Source: Dactylosporangium sp. (GTDB lineage: Bacteria > Actinomycetota > Actinomycetes > Mycobacteriales > Micromonosporaceae). Taken from it: DNA of 47,087 nt. The stretch is from contig JABDRL010000288.1 in assembly GCA_013041765.1 (NCBI GenBank), forward strand, positions 1 through 47,087. Direction: 5' to 3'. This document shows, piece by piece, positions 16,526 through 27,157 of the stretch. The notes below the pieces were generated by a model. The model did no database searches. It worked only from the letters and a program-made list of their open reading frames with translations, and was not told where the DNA came from. The stretch's first letter is position 1, and each line of letters opens with the position of its first letter. Made by a program: the position numbers and the translations under genes.

Positions 16526-17229
16526 ACGTTTGCACGTTGAAGATTGACGGGGTCGAGGTTGTCGGCACGGCGGGCGAGACCATTCTCGACGTCGCCCGCA
16601 GCAATAACATCGAGATTCCGACGCTCTGCCACCTCGACGGGCTCAGTGACGTCGCGTCCTGCCGGCTGTGCGTCGTGGAGGTCGCACCCTCCGGCAAGCT
16701 CCTGCCCGCCTGCGCGGTCGCCGTGGAAGAGGGCATGGAGATCACGGCAAACAGCGACCGGCTCCACCGGTACCGGCAGCAGATCATTGAGATGGTCTTC
16801 CTGGAGCGCAACCACGTGTGCTCGGTCTGCGTCGCCAACAACCACTGCGAGTTGCAGGACAAGGCCGCCGAGTTCAACCTGACCCACTTCGACCTCTGCC
16901 CGGTCAACCCGAGGCTCGAGGTCGACGCGACCCACGAGCGCTTCGCCATCGACCACAACCGCTGCATCCTGTGCCTGCGGTGCGTGCGCGTCTGCTCCGA
17001 GGTCGAGGGCGCGTTCACCTGGGGTGTCAGCGGTCGGGGGCTGGACACCAGGGTCGTCACCGACGCCGGGGCGCCCTGGGGAGAGTCGGACACCTGCACC
17101 AGCTGTGGCAAGTGCGTCCAGGTCTGCCCGACCGGCGCGCTGTTCGAAAAGGGCAGGTCCGTGGCCCAGGAGAAGCCCAGACGCCCCTTCCTGCCCTATC
17201 TGACGGACAAAGCGGGAGTACCGGCATGA
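16522..17229 (+). CDS. hoxU: NAD-reducing hydrogenase subunit HoxU
   Basis: A 235-residue NuoG-N-terminus-like electron-transfer subunit. It has a [2Fe-2S] site at C36, C47, C50, C64; a His/Cys3 [4Fe-4S] site at H98, C100, C103, C109; and two ferredoxin-type [4Fe-4S] sites at C148/C151/C154/C158 and C192/C195/C198/C202. All ligands are present. It bridges HoxEF and the hydrogenase dimer. The frame is open upstream to 16474, but the ATG at 16522 overlaps the hoxF stop (ATGA) and starts the conserved sequence. Confidence 0.95.
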   Translation: MNVCTLKIDGVEVVGTAGETILDVARSNNIEIPTLCHLDGLSDVASCRLCVVEVAPSGKLLPACAVAVEEGMEITANSDRLHRYRQQIIEMVFLERNHVCSVCVANNHCELQDKAAEFNLTHFDLCPVNPRLEVDATHERFAIDHNRCILCLRCVRVCSEVEGAFTWGVSGRGLDTRVVTDAGAPWGESDTCTSCGKCVQVCPTGALFEKGRSVAQEKPRRPFLPYLTDKAGVPA

Positions 17230-17759
17230 CCAAAGTCAAATTCGCGACGACCTGGCTCGACGGCTGCTCCGGCTGTCACATGTCGTTCCTCGATCTCGAC
17301 GAGCGACTGATCGAACTGGGTGAACGGATCGAACTGGTCTACTCCCCCCTGGTGGACTTCAAGGATTTTCCGACCGACGTCGACGCCTGCCTGATCGAGG
17401 GCGCCGTCAGCAGCGAGGATGACCTCCACAAGGTACAGATGGTGCGGGAACGGTCCAAGGTGCTCATCGCCTTCGGCGACTGCGCTGTCACGACGAACGT
17501 GCCGGGGATGCGCAACGCCATCGGCACGGCCGCCGTCCTGGAGCGCGCGTACTGCGACAACGCAACGCACAACAGGGGCATTCCGGATGAAATCATCCCC
17601 CGGTTGCTTCCCAAGGCCCTGCCCGTGCACCACGTCGTCCATATCGACTGTTTTCTGCCAGGATGTCCGCCCCAAGCTGATCTGATCTGGCGGGTCCTCA
17701 ACGAGCTGCTGGATGGGCAAGCCCCAGCCGCCGCGAAGCTCGCCCGTTTCGGAAAGTAG
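17226..17759 (+). CDS. hoxY: NAD-reducing hydrogenase small subunit HoxY
   Basis: A 177-residue short [NiFe]-hydrogenase small subunit. Proximal [4Fe-4S] ligands are visible at C14 and C17 (DGCSGCHMS), C86 (GDCAVTT) and C147 (CFLPGCPP). It lacks the twin-arginine signal and medial/distal clusters of membrane uptake hydrogenases, so it is cytoplasmic. It pairs with HoxH as the H2-activating module. The ATG at 17226 overlaps the hoxU stop. Confidence 0.95.
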   Translation: MTKVKFATTWLDGCSGCHMSFLDLDERLIELGERIELVYSPLVDFKDFPTDVDACLIEGAVSSEDDLHKVQMVRERSKVLIAFGDCAVTTNVPGMRNAIGTAAVLERAYCDNATHNRGIPDEIIPRLLPKALPVHHVVHIDCFLPGCPPQADLIWRVLNELLDGQAPAAAKLARFGK

Positions 17760-17765
17760 GGTGCG

Positions 17766-19201
<1,436 letters not shown>

Positions 19202-19205
<4 letters not shown>

Positions 19206-19675
19206 CCGAGCCGACGTCCACCCCACGCCGCCCGCTGGTCATCGGGTACGGCAATTCGCTGCGCCGCGACGACGGCGTGGGGTGGCACGTCGCACAGGCC
19301 CTGGCCGTAGATCCCCGAGCGGCCGATCTCGAGGTGCTCGCGGCCCACCAGCTGACGCCGGAACTGGCCGAGGATCTCCATCGGGCCACGGTCGCCGTGC
19401 TGGTCGACGCGACCCCCGACGCACCTCCCGGGAGCTGGCAGGTCCTGCGGCTGTCTCCGGCGGCCCAGTCTCCGGGCGGGGCCTCCTCCCACGCGTGCAC
19501 CCCGCAGACGCTCATCGCCCTGGCCCGGCAGCTGTACGGCGGGGCGCCCCCGGTCGCGCTGGTCGCCGTCGGCACCGCATGCTTCGACGACGGCGACACC
19601 CTGACCCCCGCGGTCGCCGCAGCGGTCGGCCCGATCGTCGACCACGTGCTGGAGCTGGCCGCCGAGGGCTGGTGA
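19202..19675 (+). CDS. hoxW: Hydrogenase maturation endopeptidase HoxW
   Basis: A 157-residue HyaD/HybD/HoxW-family protease. It has the N-terminal GYGNSLRRDDGVGWH motif, in which the Asp pair binds nickel. VLVDATPD, SSHACTPQTLIALARQLYG and VAVGTACFDDGDTLTP are further family elements. It should cut HoxH after H454, allowing assembly with HoxY. It starts with a GTG in a GTGA overlap with the hoxH stop and is the last gene of the operon. Confidence 0.9.
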
Positions 19676-19755
19676 TTCCCGCGACGACGCCGACCCGGCC
19701 GGTCGCGCGGCGGGAGACGATGACGTGATCACGATAAGTGGGAAAGACCTACCCT

Positions 19756-19792
19756 GGAACCGCAAAAAGGGTTCCCAATATCTTGGAAACCC
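19756..19792 (+). terminator. Two mutually exclusive hairpins after hoxW
   Basis: GGAACC (19756-19761) can pair with GGTTCC (19770-19775). The overlapping GGGTTCC (19769-19775) can instead pair with GGAAACCC (19785-19792), with a bulge. The first loop carries an A5 run. The site lies 80-120 bp after the hoxW stop. A terminator is plausible. Because the stems exclude each other, an attenuator-like switch cannot be ruled out. Confidence 0.4.
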
Positions 19793-19834
19793 GTGATGCC
19801 GGGAGCCTGACCGATCGTTCCGGTCGCCACCGCC

Positions 19835-20056
19835 CTAGTCGCCCCCGCCGCTGTCGCCGCCGCTGTCGCCCCCGCCGCTGTCGCTGTCGCCCCAGCTGTC
19901 CTGGTCATCGGAATCGCCGGAGTCGCTGCCGAAGTGGACCATGCTGTGGCCCCATCCTCTGGGCCTGGGGCGACGGCGGATATCACGCCTCGCAATCATG
20001 ACGAATACCAGCAGCGCCGTTATCAACAGCAGTGGTACCAGCAAGCTCGCTTTCAT
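19835..20056 (-). CDS. Small membrane protein with Ser/Asp/Gly low-complexity tail
   Basis: A 73-residue protein. It has one N-terminal hydrophobic helix (LLVPLLLITALLVFVMIA), a basic stretch (RRDIRRRPRPR), then a ~35-residue tail of Ser, Asp and Gly repeats. Upstream in-frame codons reach 20098, but the ATG at 20056 has GGTGGAGG just before it. It is convergent with the hox operon. The tail is translated from near-perfect GCCGCT/GTCGCC repeats. No family is recognised; the acidic tail might bind cations or be a disordered spacer. Confidence 0.6.
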   Translation of the reverse strand: MKASLLVPLLLITALLVFVMIARRDIRRRPRPRGWGHSMVHFGSDSGDSDDQDSWGDSDSGGGDSGGDSGGGD

Positions 20057-20211
20057 ACCCGTCCTCCACCGTCCGACCGCCAGCATCAAGCTGATCACTA
20101 GCTAGGATCCCGTACCTGCGCAAGCCCCGTCCCGAGCCGGGGGCAAAGTGGCGAAAATCGTTCGGACTTGTCGTCGGACCCGGCGAAGATGGGGGTGGAG
20201 GTCTCCCCCCT

Positions 20212-21612
20212 ATGCGCCTTGAGCACTATCGCCAGGTTTTCGCCCTGCCCGGATTTCCCACGCTCACGATAGTTCTGTTCCTCGCCCGCATTCCCGTGGC
20301 CGCCGCCGGCATGACGCTCACCCTGTACGTCGTGGAGGACCTGGACCGGGGCTACGCGGCGGCGGGGGCGGCGGTCGCCGCCATGACTGTTGGAACGACC
20401 CTGGGTGCCCCGCTGCTCGGTCGGCTCATCGACCGCCGGGGCCTCCGCATGGCGCTGCTGCTCACCACGGTGGGCGAAACGGTGGTCTGGTTCACGGCAC
20501 CGCTGCTGCCGTTCTCCGTCCTGCTGCCATTCGTCGCCGTCGCCTGCGTTCTTCGCCTGCCGGTCTTCTCGATCGCCAGGCAGGCCATCACCGCCGTGGT
20601 GCCGCTCCACCAGCGCCGCCAGGCGTTCGCACTGGACTCGATGGGCGTCGAACTGTCGTTCATGGTCGGACCGGCCCTGGGGGTGGTCCTGGTCACCCAC
20701 TACTCCGGACGGCTGGCGTTGGTGACCCTCGGCCTCGCGATGGCGGTCTCAGGCATCACCCTGTTCACGATGAATCCCCCGGTCACCCGGCCGGGGTCCA
20801 CGCCCCCGGCCAAGCCCATGGTGCTCCGGGAGCCGGGTCAGTCGCCCGCGCCCGGGACGCCGGCGCCCGGAGCACCGCCGTCCCCGAGCGCCGACGGCAG
20901 ACCTCGGTGGCTGGGACTGGCGATACTCATCCAGTTCGCCCTGGCCGGTGCCGCGTTGCTCTCCCTGAGCGGCACCGATGTCGCCCTGGTCGCCGTCTTG
21001 CGGGCCGCCGACCAGGTCGAGTGGACGGGCTTCGTGTTCGTCGTCTGGTGCGCCGCGTCCCTGGTCGGCGGGTTCGTCTTCGGGATGGTCCGGCGGTCGG
21101 TCTCCCCCGCGCTGCTCATCGGCGGGCTGGCGCTCCTGACCGTCCCCGTCGGCCTCGCCACCGGATGGGAAGCGCTGGCGCTGGCGCTGATCCCAGCGGG
21201 GATGCTCTGCGCCCCGGCCCTCACCGCCTCGACCGACGCGGTGACCAGGCTCGCCCCGGCCAGCGCGCTCGGGGAGGTCCTGGGATGGCACGGCGCGGCG
21301 ACGACCATCGGCGCGTCCGCCGGAGCGCCCCTCGCTGGTATGGCCATCGACTACGGGGGCCCGTCCATGGGCTTCGCGGCCGTGGGCTGTGCCAGCATGC
21401 TGGTGGTGCTGCTGACGGTGGCGGTCCAGCGCCATGCCGACCGCCACCGGGTGTCCGCTGGAACCGCGTGGCGCCCGACGAGTCTGGAGCACTCAGCCGG
21501 GCGCCACGGTGTGGGGTGCGCACCACCCCCAGGGCCGGAATCAGCCGCTGGCCGTGCAGGAGACTGTCGCTCCGCTGCCGGAGCCGGTGCCCTGGAACCC
21601 GAACTCCGTTGA
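20212..21612 (+). CDS. MFS transporter
   Basis: A 466-residue major-facilitator protein. Roughly 12 hydrophobic segments are arranged as two bundles separated by a Pro-rich loop (residues ~185-235, GSTPPAKP...PSADGRP). The typical MFS loop 2-3 motif is seen as GRLIDRRGLR. A polar drug or small-molecule exporter is likely, but the substrate is not readable. GGGGTGGAGG precedes the ATG. The last ~55 residues (after HADRHRVSAG) are not membrane-like; the final 72 bp overlap the 3' end of the convergent CE1-CBM2 gene, so the C-terminal tail may be an accidental extension. Confidence 0.85.
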   Translation: MRLEHYRQVFALPGFPTLTIVLFLARIPVAAAGMTLTLYVVEDLDRGYAAAGAAVAAMTVGTTLGAPLLGRLIDRRGLRMALLLTTVGETVVWFTAPLLPFSVLLPFVAVACVLRLPVFSIARQAITAVVPLHQRRQAFALDSMGVELSFMVGPALGVVLVTHYSGRLALVTLGLAMAVSGITLFTMNPPVTRPGSTPPAKPMVLREPGQSPAPGTPAPGAPPSPSADGRPRWLGLAILIQFALAGAALLSLSGTDVALVAVLRAADQVEWTGFVFVVWCAASLVGGFVFGMVRRSVSPALLIGGLALLTVPVGLATGWEALALALIPAGMLCAPALTASTDAVTRLAPASALGEVLGWHGAATTIGASAGAPLAGMAIDYGGPSMGFAAVGCASMLVVLLTVAVQRHADRHRVSAGTAWRPTSLEHSAGRHGVGCAPPPGPESAAGRAGDCRSAAGAGALEPELR

Positions 21613-22857
21613 CTGGCCAGCGCTCAACGCGCCGTTGTACGCCAGGTTGGTCACCGAAACCGTGCCGGTGGTGCCACTGGCCTGCCCGTTCCATACGTTG
21701 ACCACGGTCGCACCGCTCGGCAGGGTCATCGTGACGGTCCATCCACCGATCGCCGCGCTTCCCGCGGCCACGGTGACGGCCGCGACGAACCCGGTGGACC
21801 ACGAGCTGCCGACCGCGTAGGTCGCGGCGCACGATCCCGGGACGGTCGACGCCGAGGCCGAGGCCGAGGCCGAGGCTGAGGCTGAGGTCGAGGTCGACGG
21901 CGGGTCTGCGGCGGACGCCGAGGCACTGGCCGGCGGGCTCGACACGGTGTCCAGGCCGAAGAAGTGGACGGCCGCCGCCGCGTCGACCGGCAGGTTGTGC
22001 GGCGTGTCCGCCAGGCTGTACGCCTCGACGACCACGGCGCCGGTGCTGGTGGTGTACCGCGTGCGGGTCTGCCCGGTGGCCGGGGTGTCGGTGGAGGCGG
22101 GTGTCTGGCTCACGCCGTGGACATTGGTCCACTGCTCGATCGCTTCCCCGAAGTTGACGTAGTCGAGGACCTCGTCATTGGTGCCATGCCACAGCTGGAT
22201 CGGTGGTCGCGCCCCGGAGTATCCGGGATGGGCGTCGCGTACCAGGTCGCCCCATTCCTGCGGCGTCCGGTCGATGAGCCCGTCGGCGCAGTCGCTGTTC
22301 CAGCTGGTCGTGCCGGCGAAGCAGGCGAAGGGCACCCCGGCGAACGCGGACCCCGCGGCGAACACGTCCGGGTACGCCCCCAGCAGGACGTTGGTCATCA
22401 TGCCGCCGGAGGAGACGCCCGTGGCGTACACCTGGGTGGGATCGGCGTCGTAGTGCTCCAGCACGTAGTCGACCATCGAGACGATGCCGAGGGAGTCGCT
22501 GCCGCCGCCGTGGGTCAGGCTCTCCGCCGAGGCGACGTCGAAGCATCCGTCGCTGGCCTGGGTGACCGACGGGTAGATGACGATGAACCCGTACTGGCTG
22601 GCGAGGGTGGCGAACTGGCTGCCGTTGTAGAACGCGACCCCGTCGCCGTGGCAGTAGTGCACGGCGACGACGACAGCCGGGTTGGGCGCCACGGTGTCGG
22701 GAACATACAGGTACATCCGGAGTTGACTCGGGTTGGCGCCGAAGTCCGTCACCTCCGCCAGCGACGCCGCCGAGGCCGGTCTGGCGGCCAGCACGACGGC
22801 CGCCACGAGCAGCGGCACCAGTCCGAGCAGAACCTTGACGACGCGTCCGCTCCGCAT
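21541..22857 (-). CDS. Secreted CE1/PHB-depolymerase-type esterase with CBM2
   Basis: A 438-residue secreted esterase. It has a signal peptide at 1-31 (Val/Leu-rich, ARPASA), then an alpha/beta hydrolase domain of the PHB-depolymerase/acetylxylan or feruloyl esterase family. HYCHGDG is the oxyanion region, GVSSGG (147-152) holds the nucleophile Ser149, and WHGTNDEV and DTPHNLPVD supply Asp and His. A Ser/Ala-rich linker (SASAS repeats) precedes a ~95-residue CBM2 with paired cysteines (SCAATYAV... and VSCTASG). The start is ATG 22857, with GGGGAA upstream; the frame runs on to 22986 without a signal peptide. It probably removes acetyl or feruloyl groups from plant polysaccharide, in line with the GH9 enzyme. 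Confidence 0.9.
   Translation of the reverse strand: MRSGRVVKVLLGLVPLLVAAVVLAARPASAASLAEVTDFGANPSQLRMYLYVPDTVAPNPAVVVAVHYCHGDGVAFYNGSQFATLASQYGFIVIYPSVTQASDGCFDVASAESLTHGGGSDSLGIVSMVDYVLEHYDADPTQVYATGVSSGGMMTNVLLGAYPDVFAAGSAFAGVPFACFAGTTSWNSDCADGLIDRTPQEWGDLVRDAHPGYSGARPPIQLWHGTNDEVLDYVNFGEAIEQWTNVHGVSQTPASTDTPATGQTRTRYTTSTGAVVVEAYSLADTPHNLPVDAAAAVHFFGLDTVSSPPASASASAADPPSTSTSASASASASASASTVPGSCAATYAVGSSWSTGFVAAVTVAAGSAAIGGWTVTMTLPSGATVVNVWNGQASGTTGTVSVTNLAYNGALSAGQSTEFGFQGTGSGSGATVSCTASG
21850..21900 (-). repeat. Low-complexity GAGGCC/GAGGTC repeat encoding Ser-Ala linker
   Basis: Six-base units GAGGCC, GAGGCT and GAGGTC are repeated about eight times. On the coding strand they give alternating Ser-Ala/Ser-Thr. 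This is the linker between esterase and CBM2 and is prone to in-frame length change. Confidence 0.75.
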
Positions 22858-23395
22858 GCGTTCCCCAGTTTCCTCGGCGTGCCGGCCGGCTACCGATGAC
22901 CGAGCACAGGTCCAGGCGACCGCCCACATGATGATCACGCGGGCTATTCCAGTATTGGGCACGAGCCATCGACGAACAACGAGCACCCGTCACGGGCCGA
23001 CCTGGCGTTTCGGCCAAGCCGCAGGTCAGCACCGCGAATGCGGCCGGGTGTCCGCGTACCTTTCACCGGGGGTCCCCGGCCGGCGGCTGCCGGCCCGGCC
23101 TGCGGCCTCTCCATGGCGCCCCCCTAGGGGCGCGGGTCGTGGCATCCGTCCGAAGAACGAGTAGCCCCGTTGGTTTTTCCGGATTTAACCGTACATATCG
23201 CGTCGCTTTCCCGCCCTGAAGCCGGGGAACCGCTGGACGTTCCGGCCAGCCCTACCCCGGCCGGTCCAGGCAGCCGGTCGGGGATCTTTCCGGCACGACA
23301 CCGGATGGCTGGGGCTGCCGCATTCCCTACCGTCAGACGCGGCACATCCAGACTCGTCCCTGCCTGACCCGGATGCCGAGGGAGCACCACGAATC
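22858..23395. other. 538-bp divergent intergenic region
   Basis: It lies between the esterase (minus) and the MMPL transporter (plus). I see no convincing gene in either strand. A perfect hairpin is present at 23116-23133 and a locally AT-rich stretch at 23170-23205 could hold a promoter. Confidence 0.5.
23116..23133. promoter_or_regulatory. Perfect hairpin GCGCCCC-CCTA-GGGGCGC
   Basis: Seven-base arms with a 4-nt centre, in the divergent region. No T run follows on either strand, so an operator-like or structural role is more likely than a rho-independent terminator. Confidence 0.3.
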
Positions 23396-25609
23396 GTGAA
23401 CAGGAAACCATTGACCGTGCGGGTCGCACGGTGGAGCGCGACCCACCCCTGGCGCGCCATAATCATCTGGTTGGTGTTCGTCGCCGCCTCGATCGTCGGT
23501 GGCAGCGTCGCTGGCACGCAGAAGGCCACGGACGAGGGCAACGTCGGGGAGGCCGCACGGGCCGAACAATTCATCGATGACGGAGAATTCCCCGAGCAGC
23601 TGGCGGTCGAGCGAATCCTGATCACCGCCAGGTCCGGCGAGCTGGACACCGCCGAGGCGATGCGGGCGGCGGACGACGCGGCCGGCCGGGCCCGGAACCT
23701 GCCCGAGGTCGCCGACGTCGAGGGCCCGGTACCCTCCCCGGACGGTACCGCCCTGATGCTGTCCATCACCATGAATGGTGATCCGGATACCGCGAGTGAC
23801 CGGGTCCAGCCGCTCCTGGACCTGACCGCCGCCGTCCAGCATGACCACCCGGCCCTCCTGATCGAGGAGGCCGGCGACGGGTCAATCATCAAGGACCTCA
23901 ACAAGAAACTCGGGGACGACTTCGTGCGGGCGGAGCTGTTCAGCATCCCGGTGACCCTGGTGATCCTGCTGATCGCGTTCGGGGCGCTGATCGCGGCCGG
24001 GGTGCCGGTGCTGCTGGCCCTGTCCGCCGTCGGCTCGGCGATCGGGCTCGCGGCCCTCGCCTCGCATCTCGTGCCGGCCTTCGATTCGGTCAACAACGTG
24101 ATCCTGCTGATCGGGATGGCGGTCGGGGTCGACTACTCGCTGTTCTACCTGCGGCGGGAGCGGGAGGAACGGGCGAGGGGGGCCGGTCACCTGGACGCCG
24201 TCGAGATCGCGGCGGCCACCTCCGGCCATGCGGTCGTGGTCTCGGGTCTGGCCGTCATCATTTCGATGAGCGGGATGTTCCTGGCCAACGACGGCATCTT
24301 CACGTCCTTCGCCGTGGGATCGATCCTGGTCGTCGGCGTGTCGATGCTCGGCTCGCTGACCGTGCTGCCGGCCATACTCGCCAAGCTCGGACGCTGGGTC
24401 GACCGGCCGAGGATCCCCCTGGTGTGGCGGCTGAGCGCGGTGGGTCAGAACGGCGGCCAGCCCCGGCTGTGGACCGCCCTCCTCACTCCGGCCCTGCGAC
24501 ACCCGGTGATCACCCTGATGCTGTCCGTCGGAGCCCTGGTCGCGCTGGCCGTTCCGGCCTTCGACATGAAGCTCAAACTCTCCGGCATGCAGGACCTGCC
24601 CCGCGAGGTCCCCTCCATGGTGGCGTATGAACACCTGACCGCGGTGTTCCCCAGTACCGGGTCCAACCACACCATCGTGGTCAAGGCCGCCCCGGAACGG
24701 GCCAAGCAGGTCGCCAGCGCTCTCGACGCCCTGGCCGCCCGGACGGCAACCGATCCGCTCTTCGCCCATGATCAGGAGCCGGTCCGGACGGTCTCGCCCA
24801 ACCAGGCTGTCACCACGCTGGAGGTCGGCACTCCGTACTTCAGCGGCACGACGGAGGCGGAACAGTCCCTGAACCGGCTGCGGGACACGCTGCTCCCGCA
24901 GATTCTCGGGCAGGTCGACGGGGCGGAGTACGCCGTCACCGGGGAAATCGCCGGAACGATCGACTATGCCCAGCACGTCAGGGAGAAGCTGCCGATCGTC
25001 GTCGGGTTTGTGCTGGTGCTGACCTTCCTGGTGATGGCGTGGACCTTCCGGTCGCTGGTGGTCGCGGCCTCCTCGATCATGCTGAACCTGCTGTCGGTCG
25101 GTGCCGCCTACGGCCTGCTGGTCCTGGTCTTCCAGCACACCTGGGCCGAGAGCCTGCTGGACTTCCGGTCGACGGGCGGCGTCGTGGCCTGGCTGCCGCT
25201 GTTCCTGTTCGTCGTGCTGTTCGGGCTGTCGATGGACTACCACGTCTTCGTCGTCAGCCGGGTCCGGGAGACGTTCCTGGCCGGCGCGTCCAACCGGGAC
25301 GCGGTGGCGGCCGGCATCACCAAGTCCGCCGGGGTCGTCACCAGCGCGGCCGTCGTCATGGTCGGGGTTTTCTCGATCTTCGGAACGCTCAGCTTCATCG
25401 AGATGAAGCAACTGGGCGTCGGCCTGGCCGCCGCGATCCTCATCGACGCGACGATCATCCGCGCGGTGGTGCTGCCGTCGCTGATGACGCTGCTCGGCAA
25501 GGCGAACTGGTGGGCGCCGAAGTTCCTCGGCTGGGGCACACCGCAGGCAACCGCCCAACCAGACGCCGCGACGGCCGAGGGGCAGAAGAACCTCCTGCGT
25601 GTGGGGTAA
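23396..25609 (+). CDS. MMPL-family RND-type transporter
   Basis: A 737-residue membrane transporter with two MMPL repeats. Each has an extracellular loop followed by 5-6 TM segments. The proton-relay Asp-Tyr pair is visible in both halves: GMAVGVDYSLFYLRRE near residue 245 and FGLSMDYHVFVVSRVRE near residue 612. The family exports lipids, glycolipids or antibiotics in actinobacteria. It starts at GTG 23396, with GAGGGAG about 15 nt upstream. It appears to be transcribed alone. Confidence 0.9.
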   Translation: MNRKPLTVRVARWSATHPWRAIIIWLVFVAASIVGGSVAGTQKATDEGNVGEAARAEQFIDDGEFPEQLAVERILITARSGELDTAEAMRAADDAAGRARNLPEVADVEGPVPSPDGTALMLSITMNGDPDTASDRVQPLLDLTAAVQHDHPALLIEEAGDGSIIKDLNKKLGDDFVRAELFSIPVTLVILLIAFGALIAAGVPVLLALSAVGSAIGLAALASHLVPAFDSVNNVILLIGMAVGVDYSLFYLRREREERARGAGHLDAVEIAAATSGHAVVVSGLAVIISMSGMFLANDGIFTSFAVGSILVVGVSMLGSLTVLPAILAKLGRWVDRPRIPLVWRLSAVGQNGGQPRLWTALLTPALRHPVITLMLSVGALVALAVPAFDMKLKLSGMQDLPREVPSMVAYEHLTAVFPSTGSNHTIVVKAAPERAKQVASALDALAARTATDPLFAHDQEPVRTVSPNQAVTTLEVGTPYFSGTTEAEQSLNRLRDTLLPQILGQVDGAEYAVTGEIAGTIDYAQHVREKLPIVVGFVLVLTFLVMAWTFRSLVVAASSIMLNLLSVGAAYGLLVLVFQHTWAESLLDFRSTGGVVAWLPLFLFVVLFGLSMDYHVFVVSRVRETFLAGASNRDAVAAGITKSAGVVTSAAVVMVGVFSIFGTLSFIEMKQLGVGLAAAILIDATIIRAVVLPSLMTLLGKANWWAPKFLGWGTPQATAQPDAATAEGQKNLLRVG

Positions 25610-25965
25610 GGGGGCGGGGCGGGCCCCGTCGGGAGCCTGTCGCTAGTGCCGCTCGCGGTCGGAGTCCCCTGACGCGTCGTTCGCACATGCGGTTGAGTGA
25701 CTTGCGTCGGGGGCGTCCGGCTGGTTCGTCGCTGCTCCATGAGCGGATCGGACGAGCCTCGATGGATGGTGCGGCGGCCCCAGACCCAGATCGCCGCGGT
25801 CGGCCGGCTGGAGAAGCAATGGGGATCACTGCCGGTGATCGAAGATTTGCCTTCGGTCTACGTCAGCCGGGTATCCCGGCCTCGAACACCCGACTGACGT
25901 AGACCGGGCCGTGGTGGGCGGCATTCGTAGCGCACTTGGCCCAACCCCATGGGCGAACAGCGGGT
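25610..25965. other. Intergenic region with hairpin repeat copy 1
   Basis: This 356-bp stretch between two convergent genes holds the long hairpin at 25855-25905. A short in-frame peptide (VRRPQTQIAAVGRLEKQWG, about 25768-25825) looks coding-like and may be a gene remnant, but I cannot name it. Confidence 0.4.
25855..25905. repeat. Hairpin repeat, copy 1
   Basis: The arms GGTCTACGTCAGCCGGGT (25855-25872) and ACCCGACTGACGTAGACC (25888-25905) pair over 18 bp with one mismatch, leaving a 15-nt loop. A near-identical copy is at 46195-46243. A diverged CGAACA(G/A)CGGGTC follows both copies at different distances. It stands between convergent genes here, so it could also stop transcription in both directions. 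Confidence 0.85.
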
Positions 25966-26646
25966 CTAGCTGGCGATGTGCCCGTCGAAGATCGACGTGC
26001 GGCCGATGGTGTTGCTGAAGTCGGGGATCTGGTACCGGGCCGTGTCCCTGGCCCGGGACTTGGCCTGGTACATCGCCGTGTCGGCCTGCCGGACGGCGTC
26101 CGAGAGATCGCCGTCGTCCCGCATGGGCGCCAGCCCGACGGAGGCGGTGACAACGAGATCGCGCTCCAGGACGCGGATGGGGGCCGACAGGAACTCGGCC
26201 AGTCGCAGCGAGGCCAGGCACTGCCAGTGCTCGTCGGCGGGCGGGGTGGTCAGCAGCCCGACGAATTCATCGCCGCCCAGCCGGGCCACCAGGTTGTCGC
26301 CGGCGTACGCCGCGAAGCGCCGCGCGATCGTGACGAGGACCTCGTCACCAGCCGCGTGCCCGTAGTCGTCGTTGACCCGTTTGAAGTCGTCGAGGTCGAC
26401 CAGCACAACCATGAACGAGTGGCGGATCGGGCTGGCGAGGGACGCGGCGCCCATCTGGTAGAAGGCACGGCGGTTCGGTAGACCGGTCAGCGGATCGTGG
26501 CTGGCCGCATGGCGCTCGGCTTGGAGTTCGAGACGCAGCACGGCCGCTTCGGCTTCGGCACTGGATGCACGACCCCGCCAGTACAGCACGGTGCTGAGTG
26601 TGGTGAGGGCGGCAACGCTGGCCGCCGTGACAGTGAGGGGGTCCAT
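25966..26646 (-). CDS. Membrane-anchored GGDEF (diguanylate cyclase) protein
   Basis: A 226-residue protein. It has a short N-terminal hydrophobic helix (VTAASVAALTTLSTVLYW), a coiled-coil-like Ala/Glu linker, then a complete GGDEF domain beginning DPLTGLPNRR at 51. VVLVDLDDFKRVNDDYGH carries the metal-binding Asp, and the GGDEF active site is at 124-128. It should make cyclic-di-GMP from 2 GTP at the membrane. An RxxD inhibitory site is not obvious. AAGGGA precedes the ATG. No EAL domain is present. Confidence 0.9.
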   Translation of the reverse strand: MDPLTVTAASVAALTTLSTVLYWRGRASSAEAEAAVLRLELQAERHAASHDPLTGLPNRRAFYQMGAASLASPIRHSFMVVLVDLDDFKRVNDDYGHAAGDEVLVTIARRFAAYAGDNLVARLGGDEFVGLLTTPPADEHWQCLASLRLAEFLSAPIRVLERDLVVTASVGLAPMRDDGDLSDAVRQADTAMYQAKSRARDTARYQIPDFSNTIGRTSIFDGHIAS

Positions 26647-26920
26647 GTGGATGTCCCTTCAGCGAACGACGACTCGGCGGTTCGGGGTCACTGGCCGGGT
26701 GGTTTGGAAGTTTTGCCCGACTCTAGGTTGAGAGAATCAGATGCATATGCGTTATCATGCTCGTTATCTCGTGTAGAAGCAAGAGCGGATGCACGTGCAG
26801 ACGACCGATATTAGCGGAATGGGGGTGCCGGATCTGGCCCGGGTCGCTGAGGTCCACACATCACGCGGGTGGGGATAGGGCTGGACCTCTTCGGAGCATC
26901 GCGGATGAGAGAGAAGCACC

Positions 26921-27157
26921 ATGCACAAACAACACAGCGCTGTGACCACGGCGGTCCTGCCGCCCCTGGCCTGGCAGAAGAGCAAGCGCAGCAACCCCAG
27001 CGGAAATTGCGTGGAGATGGCCCCGCTGCCGAACGGTGGCATCGCGGTCCGGAACTCCAGAGATCCCAACGGACCGGCGCTGGTCTACACGCTGGACGAG
27101 ATGTCGGCGTTCATCGGTGGTGTCCGGGACGGGGACTTCGACAATCTCATTGGCTGA
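26921..27157 (+). CDS. DUF397 domain protein
   Basis: A 78-residue protein with the DUF397 pattern: WQKSKRSNPSGNCVEMAPLP, GGIAVRNSRDPNGPAL and a C-terminal F-rich helix (MSAFIGGVRDGDFDNL). These small proteins are encoded beside XRE/DUF5753 regulators in Streptomyces-type actinomycetes and are thought to act with them in development or as toxin-antitoxin-like pairs. GAGAGAAG precedes the ATG. The regulator follows 149 bp downstream. Confidence 0.85.
   Translation: MHKQHSAVTTAVLPPLAWQKSKRSNPSGNCVEMAPLPNGGIAVRNSRDPNGPALVYTLDEMSAFIGGVRDGDFDNLIG

Noticed and set aside
23882-25558. 558-codon minus-strand open frame opposite the MMPL gene
   Set aside because: Antisense shadow with His/Gln/Arg bias and no recognisable domain; MMPL is clear on the plus strand.
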